From Hafnia alvei (GTDB taxonomy: Bacteria > Pseudomonadota > Gammaproteobacteria > Enterobacterales > Enterobacteriaceae), in NCBI RefSeq assembly GCF_964063325.1, contig NZ_OZ061315.1, forward strand, positions 806,001 through 870,000: a DNA stretch of 64,000 nt. Reading direction: 5' to 3'. The notes below the pieces were generated by a model that was not told the DNA's origin, ran no database searches, and worked only from the letters and a program-made list of their open reading frames with translations. A program made the position numbers and the translations under genes. Shown here one piece after another: positions 23,499-31,291 of this stretch; the stretch's first letter is position 1, and every line of letters begins with the position of its first letter.

Positions 23499-25799
23499 TT
23501 ACGCCTTTGCGATCGCCCTCGCATCCCATCGCTGAGCGGCGGCAATGACCGCCTGCCCTAACGCCAGAGCACCATCTCCAGCGGGTAATGCTTGCGGAAG
23601 TAATAGCGTGAATTCAGCCAAATTTTGCTGTAACAGCTCGCGTAACAAACGGTTATGCAAGACCCCGCCAGCCATTACGATAGTGCGGCAGTTCGCTGCG
23701 TTCGCATGAACACGCACCAAATCCGCGAGTCCGCCGGCCAATGCATAATGAAATGCATAGGCGCGATCTTCGGGGGCGGCCTGCCAACGGAGCCATTGTT
23801 GCCAGAAAACGGCCATATCGAGATTGTTGTGTACATCCAGCGGCAATGAGACTGGCGGGTGTCGTTCCTGAGCCTGCTGTGCCAAGGCTTCTAAGCGACA
23901 GGCAGCTTCACCTTCAAAGCTGATCGCTTCTGAGCAAATGCCTAATGCCGCTGCCGCTGCGTCAAATAATCGCCCTGTGGATGACGCCAACGGGCTATTG
24001 AGTCCGCGCTCGATGGCCCGTTGTAAAACTTGCCATGGCTGAGAAAGAATAAATTTGGCTTCTGGGTAACTCTGCCAGTTGGGGACGAAGCATAGCAACT
24101 GCGCCAGCAGGTTGCGCCACGGCTGACGAGCGGCCAAATCACCGCCTGCCAACGCAACGGCGGGTAATCCCCCCAGACGCTGCATTTGGCGATAATCCAC
24201 GCGAAGGCACTCACCGCCCCAAAGGGTATTATCTGCACCAAAACCAATGCCATCGAGCGCTAGCCCAATCAGCGGCGGCGTATCTAAAGGAATACCATGC
24301 TCTGCCATGCAGGCTGCAAGATGAGCGTGATGATGCTGAATGGGTAAACATTCAACGTTCAGTTCTTGAGCCTGTTGCTGAGCAAACTGGGTGCTGACGT
24401 AGGCCGGATGCATATCACAGGCGATCGCTTCAGAACTAAACTGATAAATTTGGTGCAGCAATGTCCATGTTTGGCTGAACTGTTGTTGGACTCTTTCATC
24501 GCTTAAATCGCCGAGATGCTGGCTGAGCACGGCCCGATTGCCTTTTAACAGACAAAACGTATTTTTCAGATCGCCACCGACAGCTGCCACGGCAGGCAAC
24601 GGCTGGAAACTCTCTGGTAAATCAATCGCGTCCGGTACATAGCCTCGCGAGCGGCGTAGCATTTCGCCGCCATGCGGTTGCCAGCGAATGACGGAGTCAT
24701 CAACGCGTTGGATGATATCTCGGTTATGCAGCAGCCAAATATCTGCGATATCGGCCAGATCGTGCAGCGCCTGCGAATTGCTTAATGCGGGAGGCAAGCC
24801 ATTGGCATTGCCCGATGTCATCACCAAGGGGCGCCCCACTTTTTGCATCAATAGATGATGCACGGGGTTCGACGGCAGCATGACGCCAACTTCATCCAAT
24901 TGCGGCGCAATGTCATCTAATACCAAGGTGGATTTTGGTAGCAACACAATGGGGGCGGCAGGGCTGCTAAGTAGTTTGAGTAAGTCGTCTGAGACGTTAT
25001 CTCGGCAATAGGCGCGTACCCAGCTTTCATCGGGTAACATGACGGCTAGTGGCTTGGCCGGTCGGCGCTTGCGCTGGCGCAGAAGCTGCACCGCGTGCGG
25101 GTTTGACGCATCGCAGGCCAGATGGAATCCGCCGATGCCTTTAATCGCCGCAACGCCGCCGTTAAGCAATACATCAATCACTTCCTTCCACGCGTGCGCG
25201 CCAATAAAAGGCTGCCCGCCAGCGCTATTACAGCTCCACAGATGGGGGCCGCAGGCGGCACAGGCCGTTGGCTGGGCATGAAAACGCCGGTTTGCCGGGT
25301 TTCGATATTCTTGATCGCAGGTGGGACACAGCGGAAAAGTCGCCATCGCGGTGAAAGGGCGATCGTATGGCATACGTTGAATAATGGTAAACCGTGGCCC
25401 GCAGTGGGTGCAGTTAATAAACGGATAGCCAAAGCGTCGATTGGCTGCATCGCTCATCTCACGCAGACATTCAGGACAGGTCGCAGCATCGGGCACAATT
25501 TGGGTATCCATTTGGCCCTGACCGCTTTCAATAATACAGAACTCATGAGGCAGTTCACCACCGAGCCATTCTTGCTTACTGATCGTGTCAATGCGCGCCA
25601 GCGGTGGGCACTCCTGACGTAACAGGTGACAGAAGTGTGCGATATCTGCGGGTAAACGTAGGGCGATTAATACGCCTTGGGCATCATTACTCACTTCGCC
25701 TTGCAGCTTAAGCCGTTGAGCCAGTTGCCAGACGAATGGACGAAAACCAACACCTTGGACTTTGCCTTTTACTCTCAGCAAGATTGCGTTCTGACTCAA
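23499..25799 (-). CDS. hypF: Carbamoyltransferase HypF
   Basis: HypF uses carbamoyl phosphate and ATP to carbamoylate the C-terminal Cys of HypE, the first step to the CN ligands. The 766-residue protein shows the expected domain order: acylphosphatase (about residues 1-90, GKVQGVGFRPFVWQLA), two zinc fingers of CxxC pairs (about 105-180), a YrdC-like domain (about 205-385, with HLACDASN and KRRPAKPLAVM) and a Kae1-like domain with QHHHAHLAACMAEHG and CxTxxHAG-type equivalents near the C-terminus. It lies downstream of hydN and the Cys-type fdhF on the same strand, like E. coli hydN-hypF but with fdhF inserted. Confidence 0.96.
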   Translation of the reverse strand: MSQNAILLRVKGKVQGVGFRPFVWQLAQRLKLQGEVSNDAQGVLIALRLPADIAHFCHLLRQECPPLARIDTISKQEWLGGELPHEFCIIESGQGQMDTQIVPDAATCPECLREMSDAANRRFGYPFINCTHCGPRFTIIQRMPYDRPFTAMATFPLCPTCDQEYRNPANRRFHAQPTACAACGPHLWSCNSAGGQPFIGAHAWKEVIDVLLNGGVAAIKGIGGFHLACDASNPHAVQLLRQRKRRPAKPLAVMLPDESWVRAYCRDNVSDDLLKLLSSPAAPIVLLPKSTLVLDDIAPQLDEVGVMLPSNPVHHLLMQKVGRPLVMTSGNANGLPPALSNSQALHDLADIADIWLLHNRDIIQRVDDSVIRWQPHGGEMLRRSRGYVPDAIDLPESFQPLPAVAAVGGDLKNTFCLLKGNRAVLSQHLGDLSDERVQQQFSQTWTLLHQIYQFSSEAIACDMHPAYVSTQFAQQQAQELNVECLPIQHHHAHLAACMAEHGIPLDTPPLIGLALDGIGFGADNTLWGGECLRVDYRQMQRLGGLPAVALAGGDLAARQPWRNLLAQLLCFVPNWQSYPEAKFILSQPWQVLQRAIERGLNSPLASSTGRLFDAAAAALGICSEAISFEGEAACRLEALAQQAQERHPPVSLPLDVHNNLDMAVFWQQWLRWQAAPEDRAYAFHYALAGGLADLVRVHANAANCRTIVMAGGVLHNRLLRELLQQNLAEFTLLLPQALPAGDGALALGQAVIAAAQRWDARAIAKA

Positions 25800-25920
25800 G
25801 GTGGCTCCTGAAGACTACGTCATATCAAAGATGACTATTTTCCGTATTTAAACGATAAACATCTTTGATGTGGGGCAGCGAGTGTGCAAAAAGGATTAGT
25901 AAAGTGAGTATTTTCTTTAT

Positions 25921-25945
25921 CACCTCTCCCATAAAGAGAGAGGTG
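25921..25945 (-). terminator. Hairpin between fdhF (Cys type) and hypF
   Basis: CACCTCTC and GAGAGGTG arms form a stable stem-loop in the 165-bp gap inside the hydN-to-hypE transcript. No U tract follows in the leftward direction, so partial termination or mRNA processing is more likely than full termination. Confidence 0.45.
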
Positions 25946-25964
25946 ACAGTAAAAGAGCTAACGA

Positions 25965-28193
25965 TTAGGCATGAACCATCATACGTTCAGCGTCTTCAAC
26001 ATGACGACGCAGGCGTGATTTCATTTCGTTATAGGTCTGAGAGGCGTAATTCTCTGCCCAATCCTGATCGATGATTGGCTCAACGCGAACCGCACAGTAT
26101 TTGGTTTCTGGCGTTTTAGAAACGGGGTCCAGATTATCCTGAGTCAGCTCGTTGCATGCGCCAATCCACCACTGATACGTCATATAAACTGCACCTTTAT
26201 TGATGCGTTCGTTGTAGTTACAGCGCGAGATCACTTTGCCACGGCGAGATTCAACCCATAGGATTTGCTGATCGCAAATTCCCATACGCTGAGCATCTTC
26301 AGGATGCATCTGCACAAAACCCGGTTCATCGGCCAATGTTTGCAGCGCGGCACAGTTACCGGTCATGGAGCGACATGAGTAATGTCCTACTTCACGCACG
26401 GTACACAGCACCAGAGGGAACTCTTCGTCTGGGATCTCGGCCGGAGCACGCCACGCGGTCGCGAACAGTTGACCTTTCCCTGTCGGGGTGTCGAAATGGT
26501 TGTCTTTATACAGATAAGGCGTGCCTGGGTGATCGAGCGTTGGACATGGCCACTGTACGTGTCCCATCTCCCCAATTTTTTCGTAGGTTGCGCCGTAATA
26601 TAGCGGGCACAGCTCGCGCAGTTCATCCCAGATTTCTTCATTGCTGTTGTAATGCATCGGATAGCCCATCTCGGTGGCCAGCAGGCTGATAATCTCCCAG
26701 TCACGCTTAACGTTGCCTTTCGGCTCGATAGCTTTTCCGAAACGTTGGAATCCGCGGTCGGCGCAGGAGAAGATCCCGCCGTGTTCGCCCCAGCTGGTGG
26801 CCGGTAGAATAACGTCGGCTTGCTCAGCGGTTTTGGTCATGAAGATGTCTTGCACCACCACAAACTCTAAGGCGTCAAAGCCTTTGCGCACGAGGCCTAA
26901 GTCGGCTTCGGTTTGCAGAGGATCTTCGCCCATGATGTAGTAGGCTTTCACTTTGCCTTCAAGAGCTAAATGAGGCACTTCAGTAATGCGATAGCCGACG
27001 TTAGGGTCCATATCGTCCGCATTGATGCCCCATGCTTTGGCAAATTTGGCGCGAGTTTCTGGGTTTGTCACCGACTGATAGCCTGGGAATTCGTTAGGCA
27101 ATACGCCCATATCACAGGCACCTTGGACGTTGTTTTGACCACGGACAGGGCCAACGCCCACGTCAGGACGGCCTAAATTGCCGGTCAGCAATGCCAAACC
27201 TGATAAGCCTTTCACCACGTCAACGGCTTGACCAAACTGAGTGACGCCCATCCCCCACATAATGGTGGCGGAAGGTGCCGCCGCGTAGGTGCGCATGGCT
27301 TGGCGAATATCCTCGGCGGGAACGCCAACCAGTTTTTCGACGGCTTCAGGGCTGTAGTCGGCAACGATTTTGCGATACTCCTCGAAGCCTTCGGTGAAAT
27401 TAGCCACGTAGCTTTTGTCGTAAAGATTTTCTTCAATCAGGACGTGGGCAAAGGCATTCACCAGCGCCATATTGGTGCCATTGTTCATTTGCAGATGCTG
27501 ATCGGCAATGCGCGCCGTTTCTATTTTGCGTGGATCGCAAACGATGATTTTGGCACCTTTTTCTTTGGCCTTAATCACGCGACGCGCCACGATAGGGTGG
27601 GAGTCCGCGCAGTTATAGCCAAAAACTAGCAGGCATTTCGAGTTTTCGATATCGGTGATGGAGTTGCTCATAGCACCGTTGCCCAGCGTTTGTTGCAAGC
27701 CAGCAACCGACGGGCCGTGGCAGACACGCGCACAGCAGTCAACGTTGTTATTGCCGGTCACTGCGCGAGCAAACTTCTGCATCACATAGTTGGTTTCATT
27801 GCCTGTTCCGCGTGAGGAACCGGTATGCATAATCGATTTCGCGCCGTATTTTTGTTTGATTTCTTTTAGGCGCTGAGCGGTATAGCGGATGGCTTCATCC
27901 CAAGAGACCACTTCAAATTTTCCGCTTTTTTCTCGGCGGATCATTGGCTCATTCAAGCGCGGCGTTAGCAGTTTTGTATCGTTGAGAAAATCCCAGCCAA
28001 AATAACCCTTCAGACAAAGCTCACCCTGATTGGTGACGCCGTTTGCGCCTTCGGCACGGACTATTTTACCGTTTTCAACACAAAGGTTGATTTTGCATCC
28101 TGCGCCGCAGTAAGGGCAGACGGTGACGACTTTACTTTTCACAACGTCGAGATTATTGACAACGATTGAGTTATTCACTGTAGGTGAATTCAT
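25965..28193 (-). CDS. fdhF: Formate dehydrogenase-H paralogue with Cys instead of selenocysteine
   Basis: A 742-residue molybdopterin-bisMGD enzyme that oxidises formate to CO2 and passes electrons through one 4Fe-4S cluster. The cluster ligands are CPYCGAGCK plus a later Cys in ELCLKGYFGWDF. The active-site segment is CCARVCHGPSVAG: Cys 158 occupies the site where E. coli FDH-H has selenocysteine 140, next to the conserved His. The codon there is TGC. The ATG chosen adds about 20 residues ahead of the usual start and has AAGG nearby. It lies between hydN and hypF. Cys-type enzymes are usually slower than Sec types, so this may serve under selenium or molybdenum stress. Paralogue of the fdhF at 40.7 kb. 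Confidence 0.93.
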   Translation of the reverse strand: MNSPTVNNSIVVNNLDVVKSKVVTVCPYCGAGCKINLCVENGKIVRAEGANGVTNQGELCLKGYFGWDFLNDTKLLTPRLNEPMIRREKSGKFEVVSWDEAIRYTAQRLKEIKQKYGAKSIMHTGSSRGTGNETNYVMQKFARAVTGNNNVDCCARVCHGPSVAGLQQTLGNGAMSNSITDIENSKCLLVFGYNCADSHPIVARRVIKAKEKGAKIIVCDPRKIETARIADQHLQMNNGTNMALVNAFAHVLIEENLYDKSYVANFTEGFEEYRKIVADYSPEAVEKLVGVPAEDIRQAMRTYAAAPSATIMWGMGVTQFGQAVDVVKGLSGLALLTGNLGRPDVGVGPVRGQNNVQGACDMGVLPNEFPGYQSVTNPETRAKFAKAWGINADDMDPNVGYRITEVPHLALEGKVKAYYIMGEDPLQTEADLGLVRKGFDALEFVVVQDIFMTKTAEQADVILPATSWGEHGGIFSCADRGFQRFGKAIEPKGNVKRDWEIISLLATEMGYPMHYNSNEEIWDELRELCPLYYGATYEKIGEMGHVQWPCPTLDHPGTPYLYKDNHFDTPTGKGQLFATAWRAPAEIPDEEFPLVLCTVREVGHYSCRSMTGNCAALQTLADEPGFVQMHPEDAQRMGICDQQILWVESRRGKVISRCNYNERINKGAVYMTYQWWIGACNELTQDNLDPVSKTPETKYCAVRVEPIIDQDWAENYASQTYNEMKSRLRRHVEDAERMMVHA

Positions 28194-28333
28194 AACGAGA
28201 CCTTACCCCGAACCGGGGATAATGAATGGTTGTTAATCAAGCCTTTTGGTTTTGAAGTCGCTGCAAGTAAACGGCAACTTCAATCAATAGGATTTAAAAC
28301 TGCATGAGATGAAAGCGTTAAAATGTGAAACCG

Positions 28334-28879
28334 TTAGAACATGAAATCGATTGTGGTATCGAGCGCTGCACGACGGCGTTTTTCATTGATCATGTCTTGC
28401 ATAGCATTGCGGTCGATAAGCTTTAATGCATTGGTTGGACAGGTTTCAACGCACGCAGGGCCATTAGCGCGGTTGTGGCACAGGTCGCATTTATTGGCTT
28501 CAGCCTTAGAGGAAACCATCATGGCGGAGGCGCCGTTTTGACGAACGACCGGAGAAGTGATCACTTCCATCGTGCCGTATGGGCAAGCAACCACGCAGGT
28601 TTTGCAGCCGATACATTTTTCCTGTGACACATAGATAAAGTCTTTTTGGCGAGTAATGGCACCGTTTGGGCAAACGTTGGCACAAGGGGCATCTTCGCAC
28701 TGGCGACACAGGATCGCTGTGCTGACGTTTTCCCCTTTAATAACGTGAATGCGTGGGGTGAAGTTGTCTTTGGACAGGTTGTGAAGTTCGCTGTCTTCAC
28801 GGTGAGCCATGACGCAGGCGACTTCACAGGTACGGCAGCCGATACATTTTTTAGGATCTGCAATGACGAACCGGTTCAT
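28334..28879 (-). CDS. hydN: HydN, 4Fe-4S ferredoxin-type electron carrier
   Basis: A 181-residue protein with four ferredoxin-type Cys clusters (CIGCRTCEVAC, CRQCEDAPCANVCP, CIGCKTCVVACP, CDLCHNRANGPACVETCP), holding up to four 4Fe-4S clusters. In E. coli HydN supports formate dehydrogenase-H activity and is cotranscribed with hypF. I chose the second ATG (28879), which gives the usual N-terminus MNRFVIADPKKC. It is the first gene of the operon that runs hydN-fdhF-hypF-hypABCDE, driven by a sigma-54 promoter 80 bp upstream. HycB is a related protein. Confidence 0.94.
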   Translation of the reverse strand: MNRFVIADPKKCIGCRTCEVACVMAHREDSELHNLSKDNFTPRIHVIKGENVSTAILCRQCEDAPCANVCPNGAITRQKDFIYVSQEKCIGCKTCVVACPYGTMEVITSPVVRQNGASAMMVSSKAEANKCDLCHNRANGPACVETCPTNALKLIDRNAMQDMINEKRRRAALDTTIDFMF

Positions 28880-28958
28880 CAATTAACTCCTGATTTCTCA
28901 TTATATTTAGTGAGGCAGAAAGAACCTGCCTATGCTCAGATTGCTTATCGGTACTAGT

Positions 28959-28976
28959 AAGCACACATCATGCCAA
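28959..28976 (-). promoter_or_regulatory. Sigma-54 promoter of the hydN operon
   Basis: On the minus strand TTGGCATG-N4-TGTGCTT, with GG and GC exactly 10 bp apart (CC 28973-28974, GC 28961-28962 on the plus strand). Confidence 0.86.
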
Positions 28977-29082
28977 CTGTATTTGAACGGGTGTTTTTTT
29001 GTTTTAAATTAGAAGGTTGCTTTCTAATCTGATTTTTTAAACGCCAAAAATAGCGCGCTGAATTGCCAGCTCGACAGGGAAA

Positions 29083-29100
29083 TTCGACATAAGTGTCGAA
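29083..29100 (-). promoter_or_regulatory. Putative FhlA upstream activating site for hydN
   Basis: Perfect palindrome TTCGACA-taag-TGTCGAA, 109 bp upstream of the -24 GG. A half site CTCGACAGG lies next to it at about 29070. Confidence 0.78.
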
Positions 29101-29221
29101 TAATTTGCGCGATACGACATCGGCAACATTATCGTTGGAATGGAGATCTCACTCGTTGATCTTGGCGGTGATAATGGGAGGCTTTAGCTGATAAAACGCG
29201 AATCATTTTGATATGTTGGTA

Positions 29222-29251
29222 CCCGAGCCCTCATCGAACAAAGTGCTCGGG
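29222..29251 (-). terminator. Hairpin after the T6SS module
   Basis: Arms CCCGAGC and GCTCGGG lie just beyond the PAAR gene stop. The loop is large and there is no U run, so this is a weak terminator candidate. Confidence 0.4.
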
Positions 29252-29261
29252 ATAAGATGAT

Positions 29262-29525
29262 TTACTCATGCCGGACGGTAAAGTGGCTAGCGATCAGTTT
29301 CGCACCACAGGTGGTTTGATCGCCATCATGCGCAGCTTGTTTGCCGCTTAAAGTAAAGCCACTTCCCGAGGCAATAATAGTTGACGGGCTATGGCCCAAT
29401 ATAGGGCAAGTCACTAGGTCCCCTTGAGCGGCAACAGGTATACCGTCTTGAGTAAAGCCTGCTTGAGCGCTAACAACAACGCCACCATGGTTGGTTTTAT
29501 CACCTAATACGATTAATGGTTTCAT
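29262..29525 (-). CDS. PAAR-domain protein (T6SS spike tip)
   Basis: An 87-residue single-domain PAAR protein. PAAR proteins form the sharp metal-bound cone on top of the VgrG trimer and pierce the target envelope. The repeating short-turn pattern with Gly-Asp and His/Cys residues (LGDKTNHGG, GDLVTCPILGH, HDGDQTTCGAKL) is typical. No effector extension is present. It is the last gene of the vgrG-DUF4123-effector-immunity module and starts directly after the DUF6708 gene (adjacent stop and start). Confidence 0.9.
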   Translation of the reverse strand: MKPLIVLGDKTNHGGVVVSAQAGFTQDGIPVAAQGDLVTCPILGHSPSTIIASGSGFTLSGKQAAHDGDQTTCGAKLIASHFTVRHE

Positions 29526-30425
29526 TTATTCTCCTTTATCTTCCTCGAAAGGTTTCAGCCGATTTGCTGCAAATTGCGGTGTGTATCGCTCGCTGTTATC
29601 TTCTTGGCGGGCGGCAACTGGTACTGAAGCAGGTGTAATTTTAAAAATCTTGCATATTAGCCACCAACTTAGAGCAAAGAGAGTAAGAAGCGGGAAAAGC
29701 AAAAATGTCCAAATTGGCCAAAGTATGATTTTCATATTCATTTCTACCGAATCGCAATATCGGCGACGAAAAGGCCAAGGGGCATAGTGCTGCCAGATCT
29801 CGGAGGGAGAAAGCGTAACTTTTGTATTGAATACGCTACGCCACTCATAAACCTTAGGAATAACTAATTCCTTATGGCCTTGCTGCATAAATACATTGAT
29901 AAATGTTGTTAAGCCGTGCATTACAGAGCGGTTATCATTACTTAATTCTACGTGATGAATCGATTGGGTGTTATCTGGGTCCTTATGTAATAAAGTAAAA
30001 TATATTTTAGTTATTCCATTAATATTAATCGTACTAGTCCATAATAAAGAACTCCATGGCGAAATGTAATCTATTCCCTCATGATGCACGTAGACCATTT
30101 GTGTAGCACGGTTAAAAATAATGTTAGAGTTTTTTTTGATATTAAGCATAGCGTTGTAGAGAATAGCGATATCGACTGATATTAGTGATAATAATCCTGG
30201 TATACCTGGTAGATACGAGGCGGGCATTTGGCTACCAATATAAAAAATAATTAATAAAATAGCTTGCGCCCAAAAACGCCCTAAAAAAGAACTGAATGCC
30301 AACTTAGCGGTTTGAATCTCTAAACAGTTATCGCTAATAGAAACTAACTGATTACCAATCCATGCATCTTCAGGTTTAAATTTTTTTCCAGGATAATCAC
30401 AAGTAACCTCCGTTGTTGTTAACAT
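29526..30425 (-). CDS. DUF6708-type membrane protein, candidate T6SS immunity protein
   Basis: A 299-residue protein with two hydrophobic segments near the N-terminus (about residues 52-95) and one or two near the C-terminus (about 235-265), separated by a domain containing IIFNRATQMVYVHHEG. The conserved-looking signature HYAPWPFRRRY precedes the C-terminal membrane segment. Start ATG 30425 has AGGAGC seven bases upstream; a GTG at 30449 overlaps the previous frame end. It follows the VasX-like effector. The broken gene upstream (30446-31264) is its paralogue. Membrane immunity proteins usually sit next to pore-forming effectors, so an immunity role is plausible but unproven. Confidence 0.72.
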   Translation of the reverse strand: MLTTTEVTCDYPGKKFKPEDAWIGNQLVSISDNCLEIQTAKLAFSSFLGRFWAQAILLIIFYIGSQMPASYLPGIPGLLSLISVDIAILYNAMLNIKKNSNIIFNRATQMVYVHHEGIDYISPWSSLLWTSTININGITKIYFTLLHKDPDNTQSIHHVELSNDNRSVMHGLTTFINVFMQQGHKELVIPKVYEWRSVFNTKVTLSPSEIWQHYAPWPFRRRYCDSVEMNMKIILWPIWTFLLFPLLTLFALSWWLICKIFKITPASVPVAARQEDNSERYTPQFAANRLKPFEEDKGE

Positions 30426-30445
30426 ACTATTGCTCCTATTAGGCT

Positions 30446-31264
30446 TCACGGCCTGATTCCTTTGGCCGCCATTTCTGGTGTTACACGTATACTGTCGTCA
30501 CCTTCGTAGGCTTCTTCTGGGACTGGGTGGGGTTTAATATTGAAAATTTTGGTAATGGGATACCAGATAAGTGATGCAACTATATTGAGAGGGTAATAGA
30601 TCAATACATAGAATGGCTACATATATATTTTTAGTGATTTTTCTAATGGATCGGTTATTTTTCCGCAAAAAGGCCAAGGTGCATAGTGGCGCAATGTTTT
30701 TAATGGTGGAAATGCAATGCTTATTTTTTCTCTATCAATCCATTCGTATTCAGTAGGTATAGCAAGACCATCGGGTCCTTGGCTTGTAAATGACTTAATG
30801 TAGTTAGTTATTACTTTAATATTCCATTCATCATCTATCTCTATACTTTTAGTTACGCTAATACCTTTAGCATTTCTATGATGCATCGATATCATGGTTT
30901 TTGCCCCACCGGAAATAATGACGTCATCAAGATTGTTTATATAGGTAATACCACGATAATAAGCATAACATTTTTTTGTTTTACGGTTAAAAACAATGTT
31001 TGATATCTTTGTTATTTGTGAAATATATATATATTCTATACCACACAACCAAAACAGGACAACAGCTAAAGGAAGATATGAACCAATAAAGTCATCATCA
31101 AATTCATTATATATTGTAAATGTAAAAAATATATAGGTTGTAATAAACATAAGGAGAAGCGATCTTGCTAAAAATGCCCCAAGATACACATCATTTGGCC
31201 TTATTTCTAGGCAGTATTTACTCATAGAAATAAAGCATTTATTTATTTTTAGTTTTTCATTCAT
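30446..31264 (-). pseudogene. DUF6708-type paralogue interrupted by an in-frame amber codon
   Basis: The first frame (31264 to 30617, 215 codons) ends in KSLKIYM followed by TAG at 30617-30619. The same frame continues without any other stop for 56 sense codons (PFYVLIYYPLNIVASLIWYP, then ...PEMAAKGIRP) to TGA at 30446-30448. The continuation matches the C-terminal membrane segment and tail of the downstream paralogue (IFKITPASVP against IFNIKPHPVP). The signature HYAPWPF is present just before the break. It is a single nonsense mutation in an otherwise intact gene of about 272 codons. The truncated protein would lack the last membrane segment. Confidence 0.88.
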
Positions 31265-31291
31265 TTGGTTGCTCTTTATATTATTTTGAGT

